IMG/VR virus record: IMGVR_UViG_3300033153_002950
Span: 1-23,854 of that record
Source of the DNA: a virus
Strand: one strand, 5' to 3'
Length of the DNA: 23,854 nucleotides
The position numbers and the translations under genes are program-made. Position 1 is the stretch's first letter. Every line of letters starts with the position of its first letter. Below are positions 1-7,295 of this stretch, in pieces. The notes below the pieces were generated by a model. That model ran no database searches. It had not been told where the DNA came from and saw only the letters and a program-made list of their open reading frames with translations.

Positions 1-1
1 A

Positions 2-109
2 CTCCGGTTTGCGATCAAGGCGACCGTCTGCGCCACGGGCGCGGCGGACAACTATGCGGCTGTGGTCAAGGGGCTGCTCGAAAGCTATGAGGACACCATT
101 CCCTTTTGA
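2..109 (+). CDS. 3' end of an unidentified gene; product ends in an SSB-tip-like peptide
   Basis: This is the open C-terminal end of a gene entering from the left edge; only about 35 codons are visible, ending in TGA at 107-109. The visible tail has a DNYAAVVKGLLE stretch and ends YEDTIPF. Seen: an acidic, IPF-terminated tail resembling the DDDIPF tip by which bacterial single-stranded DNA-binding proteins recruit partners, and which some phage recombination proteins carry. Alternative: the DNYxxxVKxLLE stretch loosely resembles the DNY/DNL-centred core of RusA-type resolvases, but those normally continue further. The next gene starts 8 bases downstream with its ribosome site overlapping this stop. 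A replication or recombination role is inference only; the upstream sequence is needed. Confidence 0.5.
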   Translation, partial: LRFAIKATVCATGAADNYAAVVKGLLESYEDTIPF

Positions 110-116
110 GGTGGCT

Positions 117-359
117 ATGAAATTCAAGCCGGAACTGCTAGCGTTTGTCCGGGAGCTTGCGGCACTGTGCGCAAGGCACCGCATCCACTTGTATCCGCAG
201 TCGAGCGGAATGCTAGGCGTAGGTCCGTCGCGTGATGTCGCGAACGTGACGCCAATGATGCTTGCTCAAGAGGTGCTGGATATGGTCCGCATCCTTGGCA
301 ATGACATTGTAGACCTTGAGCCGGGTGACATCGCAGGACAGTTGGAGTTGGAGGGATGA
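117..359 (+). CDS. Small hypothetical phage protein (80 aa)
   Basis: I do not recognise a family. The ATG at 117 is preferred over the in-frame ATG at 9, because it has GAGGTGG at 108-114 just upstream and because the previous gene occupies the earlier sequence up to 109. The product begins with an amphipathic helical segment (MKFKPELLAFVRELAALCARH) followed by a short Gly/Ser/Pro stretch and a second helix around residues 45-62, with an acidic end. It contains no membrane segment or catalytic motif. Its stop overlaps the next ATG (ATGA at 356-359), so it is probably translationally coupled to the ASCH-like gene. Confidence 0.7.
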   Translation: MKFKPELLAFVRELAALCARHRIHLYPQSSGMLGVGPSRDVANVTPMMLAQEVLDMVRILGNDIVDLEPGDIAGQLELEG

Positions 360-958
360 AAGAACGGCCGATCCTATTCACGGGCGCAATGGTGCGCGCT
401 ATCCTGGCAGGGGGAAAAACCCAGACCAGGCGGGTGGTAGACTCCGGCAGGCTGTGTAAAAAGCAACTTGCCGCCGGGGTAATCACGACAGATAGCGACA
501 TGGAAAACGGATGGCAGCGCCTTGTTCCGTTTTGCCCATACGGCCTGCCGGGTTCGACACTCTGGATCAAGGAAACATGGAAGCCAACAACAGCGCACGT
601 CGGCCCGCCCGAGACTTTCGTCCGCTACAGGGCTGATGATGGTAGGCGGTCAGTGGATCACACAATGGGCGGCAGCCAATCAGACAAGTGGCGGCCGTCA
701 ATCTACATGCCCAGATGGGCCAGCCGGATCACGCTCAAGGTTCTATCCGTCCGGGTTGAGCGGGTGCAAGAGATCAGCCAGGAGGACGCAAGGGCAGAGG
801 GCGTAACACTTCCCCACATCGGGACAGCCAGGGAACTGATGAGCCACCGCCTGGCATTTGAAGCACTCTGGGATTCGATCAACGCCAAGAAGCCGTGCCG
901 GGGGTGGGCGTCGAATCCTTGGGTGTGGGTGGTTGAGTTCAAGGTGGTGAGGTCATGA
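356..958 (+). CDS. Phage ASCH/PUA-like domain protein (200 aa)
   Basis: The product matches a family common in tailed phages and usually annotated as hypothetical or ASCH-domain protein. Seen: N-terminal RPILFTGAMVRAILAGGKTQTRR (split here as an ILFTG start and KTQTRR at about residues 21-26), a PYGLPG..LWIKETW segment at 61-75, the core YMPRWASRITL at 117-127, EDARAEGV at 143-150, and the closing NPWVWVVEFK strand at 187-196. ASCH domains have a PUA-like fold and are thought to bind RNA or modified nucleotides; the substrate of this phage branch is not established. It overlaps both neighbours by ATGA, placing it within one transcript. I am confident of the family type, not of its function. 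Confidence 0.82.
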   Translation: MKERPILFTGAMVRAILAGGKTQTRRVVDSGRLCKKQLAAGVITTDSDMENGWQRLVPFCPYGLPGSTLWIKETWKPTTAHVGPPETFVRYRADDGRRSVDHTMGGSQSDKWRPSIYMPRWASRITLKVLSVRVERVQEISQEDARAEGVTLPHIGTARELMSHRLAFEALWDSINAKKPCRGWASNPWVWVVEFKVVRS

Positions 959-1170
959 CCAAGCGATACGCATCCATTGACGGACGGATAGTCCAGCACC
1001 CGGAGGGCGAGTACGTCGAGTGGGAGGACTACCACGCCACAGAAAAAGAGCTAGCAGCCAGTCGGGAGAAATACAGGAACCTCGACCGCCTGATGTGCGC
1101 GGCGATAGATGAGATCGCAGCCGTCAAGGCGGAGCTTGCCAAATTGGAGGGCGGGGCGATAGACCCTTGA
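955..1170 (+). CDS. Small coiled-coil hypothetical protein (71 aa)
   Basis: The short product begins with a beta-like head (about residues 1-24) and continues as one charged helix from about residue 28 to 65, with heptad-like Leu/Ala spacing (ATEKELAASREKY, then AAVKAELAKLEGG). This suggests a coiled-coil oligomer. The start lies in an ATGA overlap with the upstream ASCH-like gene and has GGTGAGG just before it. No family was recognised. It is the last gene before a 33-base gap that separates the accessory genes from the beta-rich pair. Confidence 0.7.
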   Translation: MTKRYASIDGRIVQHPEGEYVEWEDYHATEKELAASREKYRNLDRLMCAAIDEIAAVKAELAKLEGGAIDP

Positions 1171-1203
1171 CATCCCGGCCCGCCCCGATCCATAATCCGG
1201 GCA

Positions 1204-1602
1204 ATGACCGAATCCCTGCAGACCGCGATCATCAATCTCACAGTTGCGCTGCAATACAAATCCACCGACTCAATCACAGAAACGCTGCAAGAAATCAGGC
1301 TGCAGGGGCGCCTGGTCCGCGAGCGGTACATTGACGCAAGCTCAAGCAATCAACTCTGGTTCGATGATTTCTCCACGCTGGACATGTGCATAATCCAAAA
1401 CATTGATGACAACGCCAACGACCAAACGCTGACCTGGACGGATGCCGAATCAGGCACAGCCGGATCGATCACAATCGCGCAAAACGAAATGGCAATCATT
1501 GGCGGGTGTAAGTGCACCACCGCCGCAGACGGCAGTCTGGTAGTTTCCGGCACAGGTAAAGAAAACATGGCGCACATAATCACAATCGGGAGGCCCGCCT
1601 GA
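1204..1602 (+). CDS. Hypothetical beta-rich phage protein (132 aa), possible virion component
   Basis: I do not recognise a named family. Residues 1-45 look helical, and the rest is a run of short Thr/Ser/Ala/Gly-rich beta strands (for example CIIQNIDDNANDQTLTW, then GSITIAQNEMAIIGG). That composition is typical of small phage surface or fibre domains. The ribosome site before ATG 1204 is weak. The stop overlaps the next start by one base (TGATG at 1600-1604), and the following gene encodes a protein with a similar strand layout, so the two may act together. Location just before the terminase genes is consistent with, but does not prove, a structural role. Confidence 0.7.
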   Translation: MTESLQTAIINLTVALQYKSTDSITETLQEIRLQGRLVRERYIDASSSNQLWFDDFSTLDMCIIQNIDDNANDQTLTWTDAESGTAGSITIAQNEMAIIGGCKCTTAADGSLVVSGTGKENMAHIITIGRPA

Positions 1603-1994
1603 TGGCCTACTCGTCTGATGCCGCTATGACTGTGACGCCTCTGGTCTACGCACTGGACGCATACGGCAGACGCCAGAAGGGCCGGGTGTTCACGGCGGTC
1701 AGCGCAACGGGGCTCGATTTCTTGACAGACGACACGCTGAAAGTGGACACCGCCGGGATCGGCATGTTCGGCGCCGATGCCATCCATAACGATCCAATCG
1801 AATACATGCTTGTTATCAACACGGGCGACGAATCGGCCAATGTCCAGTGGGTAGCCAACGGTGAAACGTCTGCGCAAGACACAACCGCCGGGCCGGGCTG
1901 TGTGCTACTGCTGCCGAACGTCCGGGGTGATACTCTGGTCACAATCAAGGCGTGGGCCAACACCACCACCGTGCGGGTGCTGGCCGTATCGTAA
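1602..1994 (+). CDS. Hypothetical beta-rich phage protein (130 aa), possible virion component
   Basis: The product is all-beta by eye, without Cys in its first two thirds. It has a hydrophobic-strand pattern ending in VTIKAWANTTTVRVLAVS, an ending common in small phage decoration or fibre-head domains. GGGAGG at 1588-1593 lies 8 bases before the ATG, supporting the start, and the TGATG junction indicates coupling to the gene before. The segment around residues 68-90 (YMLVINTGDESANVQW) loosely parallels the CIIQNIDDNAND segment of the neighbour, suggesting related folds; the match is too weak to call paralogy. Function unassigned. Confidence 0.72.
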   Translation: MAYSSDAAMTVTPLVYALDAYGRRQKGRVFTAVSATGLDFLTDDTLKVDTAGIGMFGADAIHNDPIEYMLVINTGDESANVQWVANGETSAQDTTAGPGCVLLLPNVRGDTLVTIKAWANTTTVRVLAVS

Positions 1995-2015
1995 ACAGCC
2001 GGGGAGGGGTCCCAA

Positions 2016-2297
2016 TTGCCATGCTACACCGGAAAATGCAGAGAATGCGGGCATGAAATGCTCCTGGTCATTTCGGAGTACCTTTCCACCGGGGACCAGA
2101 TAGATATCCCCGAACCATGCCCGGCCTGTGACTGCTTAGAGTGGTTCAGGCCACGCCCCGAACTGGTAGCGGCCGAGCAAGATAACTGGAAATTCCAGGC
2201 ACATGGAAACGACCTGGACGATCCGCGCCTGGCCGAAGCATTCTCCGAAGCACCGATCCAACGCCACGAAAGAAAGCGGCTGTATTTTGGCTGCTAA
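2016..2297 (+). CDS. FmdB-like zinc-ribbon protein (93 aa, TTG start)
   Basis: The first codon is most likely TTG at 2016: GGGGAGGGG lies at 2001-2009 with 6-base spacing, and no ATG fits the frame. The N-terminus MPCYTGKCRECGHEM resembles the start of FmdB-type putative regulatory zinc ribbons. The ligands would be C8/C11 and C35/C38 (C-x2-C, then CPAC), with extra Cys at 3 and 40. After the ribbon comes a charged, Arg/Glu-rich tail with no clear motif. Such proteins probably bind zinc and nucleic acid or protein partners; the role in phage is unknown. The 3' end overlaps the likely start of the GNAT gene. Confidence 0.68.
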   Translation: MPCYTGKCRECGHEMLLVISEYLSTGDQIDIPEPCPACDCLEWFRPRPELVAAEQDNWKFQAHGNDLDDPRLAEAFSEAPIQRHERKRLYFGC

Positions 2298-2724
2298 CTC
2301 CACACTGCCCGTCTCAATCCGCAGTATGCGGGGTGGTGACTTGGGTCTGATTCTACAGACCTGGACTCGCCACGCCCGTTCCGCCTTCCGATGGATGCCC
2401 CGCCGCATGTTCCTTGACGTATACCGCCGGGCGGCACTGGCTGCCCTGGAGACGTGTCCCGTTTGGGTGGTGTGCCTGCAGTCGGATCCGGATCAGGTCT
2501 TCGCCTGGACGTGCGCAGAGCCGGACAGGGGCCTGTTGCATTTCCTGTACACCAAAAGCAAGTTCAGGCGAATGGGGTTCGCATCCCGGCTGCTTTCAGA
2601 GGTGCGGGCCGAATCAGATGACGTGCTAACCACCACGGCCTGGACGGACGACATGGACCGCTTGAAAACAAACCACCTGAACGGCTGCAATCCGGGCCTG
2701 TTCAACCCGAGAGGTAAGCAATGA
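2287..2724 (+). CDS. GNAT-fold acetyltransferase-like phage protein (about 145 aa)
   Basis: The product resembles the GNAT-like proteins often found beside podovirus terminase genes: VSIRSMRGGDLGLILQTW at the start, a central strand region, HFLYTKSKFRRMGFASRLL (acetyl-CoA loop of the R-x-x-G-x-A type, RRMGFA at about 94-99), and a C-terminal TTTAWTDDMDRL region. I place the start at TTG 2287, with AGAAAGCGG shortly upstream and a 4-codon overlap with the zinc-ribbon gene. ATG 2326 is a shorter alternative; ATG 2203 would add a non-homologous-looking extension read through the neighbouring gene. The substrate is unknown. The stop overlaps the next ATG (ATGA at 2721-2724). Confidence 0.72.
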   Translation: MAANSTLPVSIRSMRGGDLGLILQTWTRHARSAFRWMPRRMFLDVYRRAALAALETCPVWVVCLQSDPDQVFAWTCAEPDRGLLHFLYTKSKFRRMGFASRLLSEVRAESDDVLTTTAWTDDMDRLKTNHLNGCNPGLFNPRGKQ

Positions 2725-2954
2725 AAATTATCAAGGCCAGGATTCGCGACGCTGCATACAACATAGGCGACGATAAGAAAACCATTCTGCCGTCCGAAAC
2801 GCGCAAGCTCAACTGGACCGAAGCCGGTCTTGAGATTGTGGACGAAACGGAAGGCGTTGCCCTGATGCCCGCAAGCAACGTGGTTTGTGTGTGGTTCGAT
2901 AGCAAGCCGGCCAGCGCACCCCCGCAACAGGGCAGGAACAAGGGCAGGCGGTAG
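2721..2954 (+). CDS. Small hypothetical phage protein (77 aa)
   Basis: A compact protein with alternating strands (MKIIKARIRDAAYNIG, KTILPSETRKLNWTE, and VALMPASNVVCVWF at about 51-64) followed by a basic Pro/Gln/Arg/Lys tail. It lies between the GNAT-like gene and the small terminase, which is a frequent position for conserved small genes in podoviruses. The start overlaps the previous stop (ATGA), and GAGAGGTAAG just before the ATG serves as ribosome site. I recognise the context but not a defined function; the tail may bind nucleic acid. Confidence 0.7.
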   Translation: MKIIKARIRDAAYNIGDDKKTILPSETRKLNWTEAGLEIVDETEGVALMPASNVVCVWFDSKPASAPPQQGRNKGRR

Positions 2955-2957
2955 GGG

Positions 2958-3374
2958 TTGACGGGGAAGCTTACATTGAAACAGCGCCGGTTCATTGAAG
3001 CATACATCGGAGAGGCGCAAGGCAATGCAAGCGAGGCGGCACACTTGGCGGGATATTCCGGGACAAGGAAAACATTAGAGGCAACAGGAAGGCAGAACCT
3101 CGCAAATCCACGCATAGCAAAGGCTATACTGTCCCTGGCCAGGCGAGAAGAAAAAACGTCCGAATTCACAAGACAGAAGCGGATCGAAATGCTGATCGAA
3201 ATTGCAAACACATCACCAAAGGATGCGGACAGGCTGCATGCAATAGACATCTGCAATAAAATGAATGGTGAGTATATCCAACGCCACCAAGTAGAAGTCA
3301 AAGACTTGACCGAACGGGAACAGACCACGCATATCAAGGAAACACTGATTGCAATCAGGGAGCGGAGCGATTGA
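2958..3374 (+). CDS. terS: Terminase small subunit
   Basis: The small terminase recognises the packaging site on concatemeric DNA and regulates the large subunit. Seen: the family's N-terminal pattern LTLKQRRFIEAYIG..GNASEAAHLAGYSG, a helix-turn-helix-like region followed by ETGRQNL-type residues (here EATGRQNLANPRIAKAI), and a long charged helical C-terminal half ending in HIKETLIAIRE, suited to ring oligomerisation. TTG 2958 is chosen because it keeps the conserved LTxKQ segment. TTG 2976, with GGGGAAG at 2963-2969 and good spacing, is a real alternative that would start at the KQRRF part. No ATG lies near the start. It precedes and overlaps or adjoins the large subunit. Codon use appears richer in A-ending codons than in the portal. 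Confidence 0.85.
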   Translation: MTGKLTLKQRRFIEAYIGEAQGNASEAAHLAGYSGTRKTLEATGRQNLANPRIAKAILSLARREEKTSEFTRQKRIEMLIEIANTSPKDADRLHAIDICNKMNGEYIQRHQVEVKDLTEREQTTHIKETLIAIRERSD

Positions 3375-3403
3375 ACCTTTGCGCAATAGTTCTGGGGGTC
3401 GCC

Positions 3404-4906
3404 ATGGCCCTGTCTGTTGATCCTGCCCTGTTGGACGAGATAGAAGAACTTCTACCCCGCGCAAATAAGGAAGAAAAGCGGGACATCATGCAATTCCTGG
3501 ATTCCCGCAATGTGCCAGCCGTCAAGGAAGGTCTATTTGATAAGCAACTGGACATATTCAATTCGGACGCCCGGCGAATCACGGCTGTCTGTGGTCGTCG
3601 TGGTGGCAAGACAACCACCATGGGGCGCAAGCTAGTTCAGACCATGGCAGACCACCCGGCAGAGGGGGAGGATGAAAGTCTGTGCGTATTCGCCGCCCCT
3701 ACCAAGAACCAAGCCCGCCGCCTGATGTGGGGACGCCTGCAGGCCATCGCAGAAAAGAACAAAGTTCCGATATCATTCAGCGCAACTCAGCTGATTGCGA
3801 CCCATGACAACGGGGCGCAATGCTGGATCATGGGGCTTGATGACTTCCGGGACATCGAACGGTTGCGCGGCTTTGCCTTCCGGCTGATCTGTATTGATGA
3901 GGCGCAATCACTGGCCGTGGATGTCCACGAACTGGTAGATGACATCATTGACCCAGCGCTCGGTGATTACGACGGACAACTGATTTTCACCGGCACGCCC
4001 AATGCCGCATGTCACGGGTTTTTCTACCTGGCTGCCACCGGGCAGCTGCCGAACGATGCCACGCAATACGAGAATCACACCTGGACCATTCTCGATAACC
4101 CGATGTTTCCCCGCTGGCGCAACCGTCCCGACTGGCGAGAAAAAGCAGCGGCATGGATGGAAGGGGAGCGCAAGCGGAAAGGCTGGAGTGAAGATAATGC
4201 AACGTACCTCCGGGAATGGATGGCCCGATGGATCAAAGACACCGGATCACTCATCTACCGATACGACCCTACCCGGAACGGTTTCTCTGAACTTCCGACC
4301 GGGGAAACATGGCGGTACGTTGTGGGCGTTGACCTCGGTTATAACGACTCCTTTGCTTACGTGGTCTTGGCGTTTTCGGATCGTGGAGCCAAAGTATATG
4401 CCGTCGATGAATTCGAGCAAGTCGGACTGATCCCGGCACAGTGGGCTGAACACCTGCAGGCTGTGACCCGGCGGTACAAGCCAGAGAAAATCATGGTAGA
4501 CACAGGCGGCATGGGCAAGGCTGTCATGGAGGAATTCAGAAGCCGGTACCAGTTGCCCGTCCACACTGCAGAGAAGCGGGACAAGTACGATTTCATCGCT
4601 CATCAGAATTCGGACATGCACGAAGCGAGCTATCTGGTCAAGCCTGACTCCCGTCTGGCCACCTGCTACACGCTGCTACAGTACGATGAAAAGCGGAAGA
4701 AAGAAGACCCCCGCATGCATCACCTGACCAACCTCACGGACGCGGGTCTTTATGGCTGGCGTGAGGCCAAGCACTGGGTCTATACTCCGACAGAGAAGGC
4801 GCCGGAGGTGGGCACAGAAGAACACTGGAACCGGGTAGCCGAACGAATGAAGGATCAACGCAAGCGAAACATGCGACGGCCTAAGAAGTCGCTCTTGGGG
4901 AATTGA
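3404..4906 (+). CDS. terL: Terminase large subunit
   Basis: This is the packaging ATPase and nuclease that drives DNA into the prohead through the portal. Seen, in the 500-residue numbering from ATG 3404: Walker A CGRRGGKT at about 63-70, an FAAPTKNQARRL segment near 97, Walker B RLICIDEA at about 160-167, coupling motif IFTGTP at about 194-199, then the RNase H-like nuclease with VVGVDLGYND (Asp about 309), IMVDTGG (Asp about 365) and a late DAGLYGW (Asp about 446). The ATG at 3404 has GGGGGT at 3394-3399. The TTG at 3371, overlapping the small-subunit stop, would add 11 residues and cannot be excluded. Length and motif order are normal for the family; all key residues appear intact. Confidence 0.95.
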   Translation: MALSVDPALLDEIEELLPRANKEEKRDIMQFLDSRNVPAVKEGLFDKQLDIFNSDARRITAVCGRRGGKTTTMGRKLVQTMADHPAEGEDESLCVFAAPTKNQARRLMWGRLQAIAEKNKVPISFSATQLIATHDNGAQCWIMGLDDFRDIERLRGFAFRLICIDEAQSLAVDVHELVDDIIDPALGDYDGQLIFTGTPNAACHGFFYLAATGQLPNDATQYENHTWTILDNPMFPRWRNRPDWREKAAAWMEGERKRKGWSEDNATYLREWMARWIKDTGSLIYRYDPTRNGFSELPTGETWRYVVGVDLGYNDSFAYVVLAFSDRGAKVYAVDEFEQVGLIPAQWAEHLQAVTRRYKPEKIMVDTGGMGKAVMEEFRSRYQLPVHTAEKRDKYDFIAHQNSDMHEASYLVKPDSRLATCYTLLQYDEKRKKEDPRMHHLTNLTDAGLYGWREAKHWVYTPTEKAPEVGTEEHWNRVAERMKDQRKRNMRRPKKSLLGN

Positions 4907-4907
4907 C

Positions 4908-6809
4908 ATGCCGATCGAACAGAAGAACACCCGTTGGTGGCAAGCGCCCAAAGCAGAAATGGCCCATGCTGTGGGAATGGCATTCAAGCGAATGGACCGC
5001 ACAGAGCGGCGCGCCCGGTACGCTGCGTACCTTGGCCTGTATGAGGCCCGCAACATCGGAAGCCTGGACGGGACGGATTGGGTCAACGTGCCCATGCCGG
5101 CGGAGGACCAGGCCGTCAAGGAGAACGTGCTCAAGTCCATCATTGACACGGCCACGGCAAAGATTGCCACAAGCAAGCCGCGGGCGGTGTTCTGTACCAC
5201 GGCCGGGGACTTCGAGGCGCAGAAAAAGGCAAAGCAGCGGGGCCTGTTTGTTGAAGGCGTGATCCACGAACAGGGTGGGTATGCCAAGGGGCGCCTGGCC
5301 TTCCGGGATGGCGCCGTAATGGACCAGGGGATCCTGAAATTCTGGCCAGACGACAAGCGACAGAAGGTCCGTATTGGCCGGGTGCTGCCGTCTGATGTGG
5401 TGTGGGACGTGATAGACGGCAAGTACGGGGAGCCCCGCACCCTGATGCAATTCCAACAGGTGAGCCGGTCTGTCCTGGCTGCCATGTACGCAAAAGGCGG
5501 GCGGGGTTCGAAGGCAACCGCACAGGCCATAGCCGAAGCGGGGGTCATACGGGAAATGGTTGGGGACGATACGGATTCGATAGACGACCCGGTACACCTG
5601 ATTGAAGCGTGGCACCTGCCAAGCGGTCCGGATGCAACGGACGGCAGGCATGTGATCTGTACCTCGACTGACACCCTGGTCAATGAGGAATGGACCCGTG
5701 AGCGGTACCCCCTGCTTATCTGGCGCTGGAAAACCAGGATGCTCGGGTTTGACGGCATGGGCGTGATTGAGGACGTGGTATCGCAACAGAAGGAATTGGA
5801 TTGGCTGGGGAGCAAGATCCAGATGTGGCTGAATAGCCTGGCCAAGCGTGGCTGGATTGAAAAGAATTCCGCAGTAGCACAGGACGAAATGGACACATCG
5901 GTGGACGGGTTCAATCAGTACACCGGCCAGCCCCCGGTATTCTCGACGGACCCCGGCCCGAACGCTGAGTTATACATGGAACGGGACCGCATGAAAGCGG
6001 CAGCTTTCGAACAGGTTGGCTTGTCGCAGCTATCCGCACAGAGCAAGAAGCCCGCCGGTCTGCAATCTGGCCGGGCCTTGTTGGAGTACAAAGACACCGA
6101 GAGCGAGCGGTTCCAAGACGTAGGCCAAGACTGGGACGCCTTCTGGGTTGCCGCCGCCTCCCTGATTATCGACGCGGCCACGGACCTCGCAGAGTCGAGC
6201 GAGGGCAAGTCCGTCCAGGTGCGAACGCCCCTGGCCACCGGGGACGGGTTCGAAGCGGTCAAGATGACAGCAGACGAACTCAAATCAGATCAGTATATGG
6301 TCCAGGTGCGCCCCGCATCCATGCTGCCCCGTGAGCCCGCCGGCCGAGTGCAGACCATCGAAAACCTGATGGGCATGTTCCCCCAAGCGGCGCCCGTGTG
6401 GGCAAGGTACTTGGACTACCCGGACGTGGCCGACGCTGTGTCCCTGGTCACTGCCCCGATTGACGCTATCCTGGCAGATATCGAGCAACTGCAAGAGGGC
6501 AAGACACTTGCCCCCGAGCCGTTCCTAGACCTTGAGACGGCCAAGATGCTGGTCCTGTCCTCATACCTACGGGCACGCAACATGGGAGCCTCTGAGGCGG
6601 TCCAGCGTGCCCACAGGGACTACCTGGCCAGTGTGCAAGACATGCTTGACGAACAGGCGCAGATGTTAGCGGCGCAAGCCGCACCGGTTGGCCTACCCGG
6701 GCCGGGGGCTCCCCCCCCCGCTCTCGGTCCGGGTGGTGCCGATATGCCCCCGGGTGGAATGCCGCCCGGGATGCCCCCTGACATGGGTCTGCCCCCGGGG
6801 GTCGTATGA
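4908..6809 (+). CDS. Portal protein
   Basis: The portal is the dodecameric ring at the capsid vertex through which DNA enters and leaves. The 633-residue product directly follows the large terminase, separated by one base, with TTGGGG at 4895-4900. Its sequence pattern fits podovirus-type portals: an N-terminal RMDRTERRARYAAYLGLYE helix, ENVLKSIIDTATAKIATSKP near 73-92, a central beta-rich wing with YPLLIWRWKTRMLGFDG, a long helical part with VSQQKELDWLGSKIQMW, and a C-terminal helix pair. Residues about 595-633 form an unusual low-complexity Pro/Gly/Met-rich tail. The assignment rests on position, size and pattern; no single catalytic motif exists for portals. Confidence 0.9.
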   Translation: MPIEQKNTRWWQAPKAEMAHAVGMAFKRMDRTERRARYAAYLGLYEARNIGSLDGTDWVNVPMPAEDQAVKENVLKSIIDTATAKIATSKPRAVFCTTAGDFEAQKKAKQRGLFVEGVIHEQGGYAKGRLAFRDGAVMDQGILKFWPDDKRQKVRIGRVLPSDVVWDVIDGKYGEPRTLMQFQQVSRSVLAAMYAKGGRGSKATAQAIAEAGVIREMVGDDTDSIDDPVHLIEAWHLPSGPDATDGRHVICTSTDTLVNEEWTRERYPLLIWRWKTRMLGFDGMGVIEDVVSQQKELDWLGSKIQMWLNSLAKRGWIEKNSAVAQDEMDTSVDGFNQYTGQPPVFSTDPGPNAELYMERDRMKAAAFEQVGLSQLSAQSKKPAGLQSGRALLEYKDTESERFQDVGQDWDAFWVAAASLIIDAATDLAESSEGKSVQVRTPLATGDGFEAVKMTADELKSDQYMVQVRPASMLPREPAGRVQTIENLMGMFPQAAPVWARYLDYPDVADAVSLVTAPIDAILADIEQLQEGKTLAPEPFLDLETAKMLVLSSYLRARNMGASEAVQRAHRDYLASVQDMLDEQAQMLAAQAAPVGLPGPGAPPPALGPGGADMPPGGMPPGMPPDMGLPPGVV

Positions 6810-7033
6810 CTTCGAACGAATCTGGAAAGGGCGCGGGCGGGTTGCCCGGGAACCGTCACGGGGATCATACCGGCAAGTGCCTATTGCCAAGGGACGCGCA
6901 AGGCGTCCCCGTGGTCTGTGGTGGCAACGTGGCCACGGACAAGCCGGATCAATCCGGCCGGTGTAGTTGCCCAAAACCGAGCGGCTGCATTCGCTGCGGT
7001 GTAGACTCGCCCGCGCCTTGCCCGGGCAGGTAG
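6806..7033 (+). CDS. Small Cys-rich hypothetical protein (75 aa)
   Basis: It begins inside the portal stop (ATGA at 6806-6809), with CGGGGGT immediately upstream. The product is hydrophilic and Gly/Pro-rich with seven cysteines, six of them in the last half. The CSCPKPSGCIRCG segment (about 53-65) and a final APCPG could form a zinc-binding knuckle, but the spacing does not match a family I can name. A Pro/Arg-rich reading of another frame overlaps this region, so coding status relies on the ATGA coupling and ribosome site. It is the first of four accessory genes between portal and scaffold. Confidence 0.58.
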   Translation: MTSNESGKGAGGLPGNRHGDHTGKCLLPRDAQGVPVVCGGNVATDKPDQSGRCSCPKPSGCIRCGVDSPAPCPGR

Positions 7034-7040
7034 GTGTAGA

Positions 7041-7295
7041 ATGACAGACCAGATCGAAACGGTGCGCCCGCGCATTTACAGCCCGACGGGTAAAGACCTG
7101 TTGGCACCCGAACCCGAACCGACACAAGAGCCCGCCCCGGCGTGGGCCTATGACGTGTCACGGGTCAAAGGGCAGAAGATCGCCTTTGGTGGGCACTGGT
7201 TCCGGCTCGACGGGTGGGGGGCGCAAGGGATCTACCTGACATATGTGGAACCCACAAGGGCCACGCTCAAGGCGATCAAGGGTGGGAAGAAATGA
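7041..7295 (+). CDS. Small hypothetical protein (84 aa)
   Basis: The start ATG at 7041 has CAGGTAGGTGTAG upstream. The first 35 residues are Pro/Glu-rich and probably disordered. Residues about 39-84 (YDVSRVKGQKIAFGGHWFRL, then GIYLTYVEPT and a Lys-rich end) look like a small beta domain with exposed aromatics. No family recognised. Its stop overlaps the ATG of the membrane-protein gene (ATGA at 7292-7295), implying coupled expression. Confidence 0.65.
   Translation: MTDQIETVRPRIYSPTGKDLLAPEPEPTQEPAPAWAYDVSRVKGQKIAFGGHWFRLDGWGAQGIYLTYVEPTRATLKAIKGGKK

Noticed and set aside
1152-1187. CGGGGCG/CGCCCCG inverted repeat spanning the stop of the coiled-coil gene
   Set aside because: A 7-bp GC stem with a 22-base loop and no T tract in GC-rich sequence is easily explained by chance; I could not support terminator function.
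4676-5914. 412-codon open frame on the - strand across terminase end and portal start
   Set aside because: It spans two well-supported + strand genes and has low-complexity, Ser/Arg/Pro-rich composition typical of an antisense shadow.
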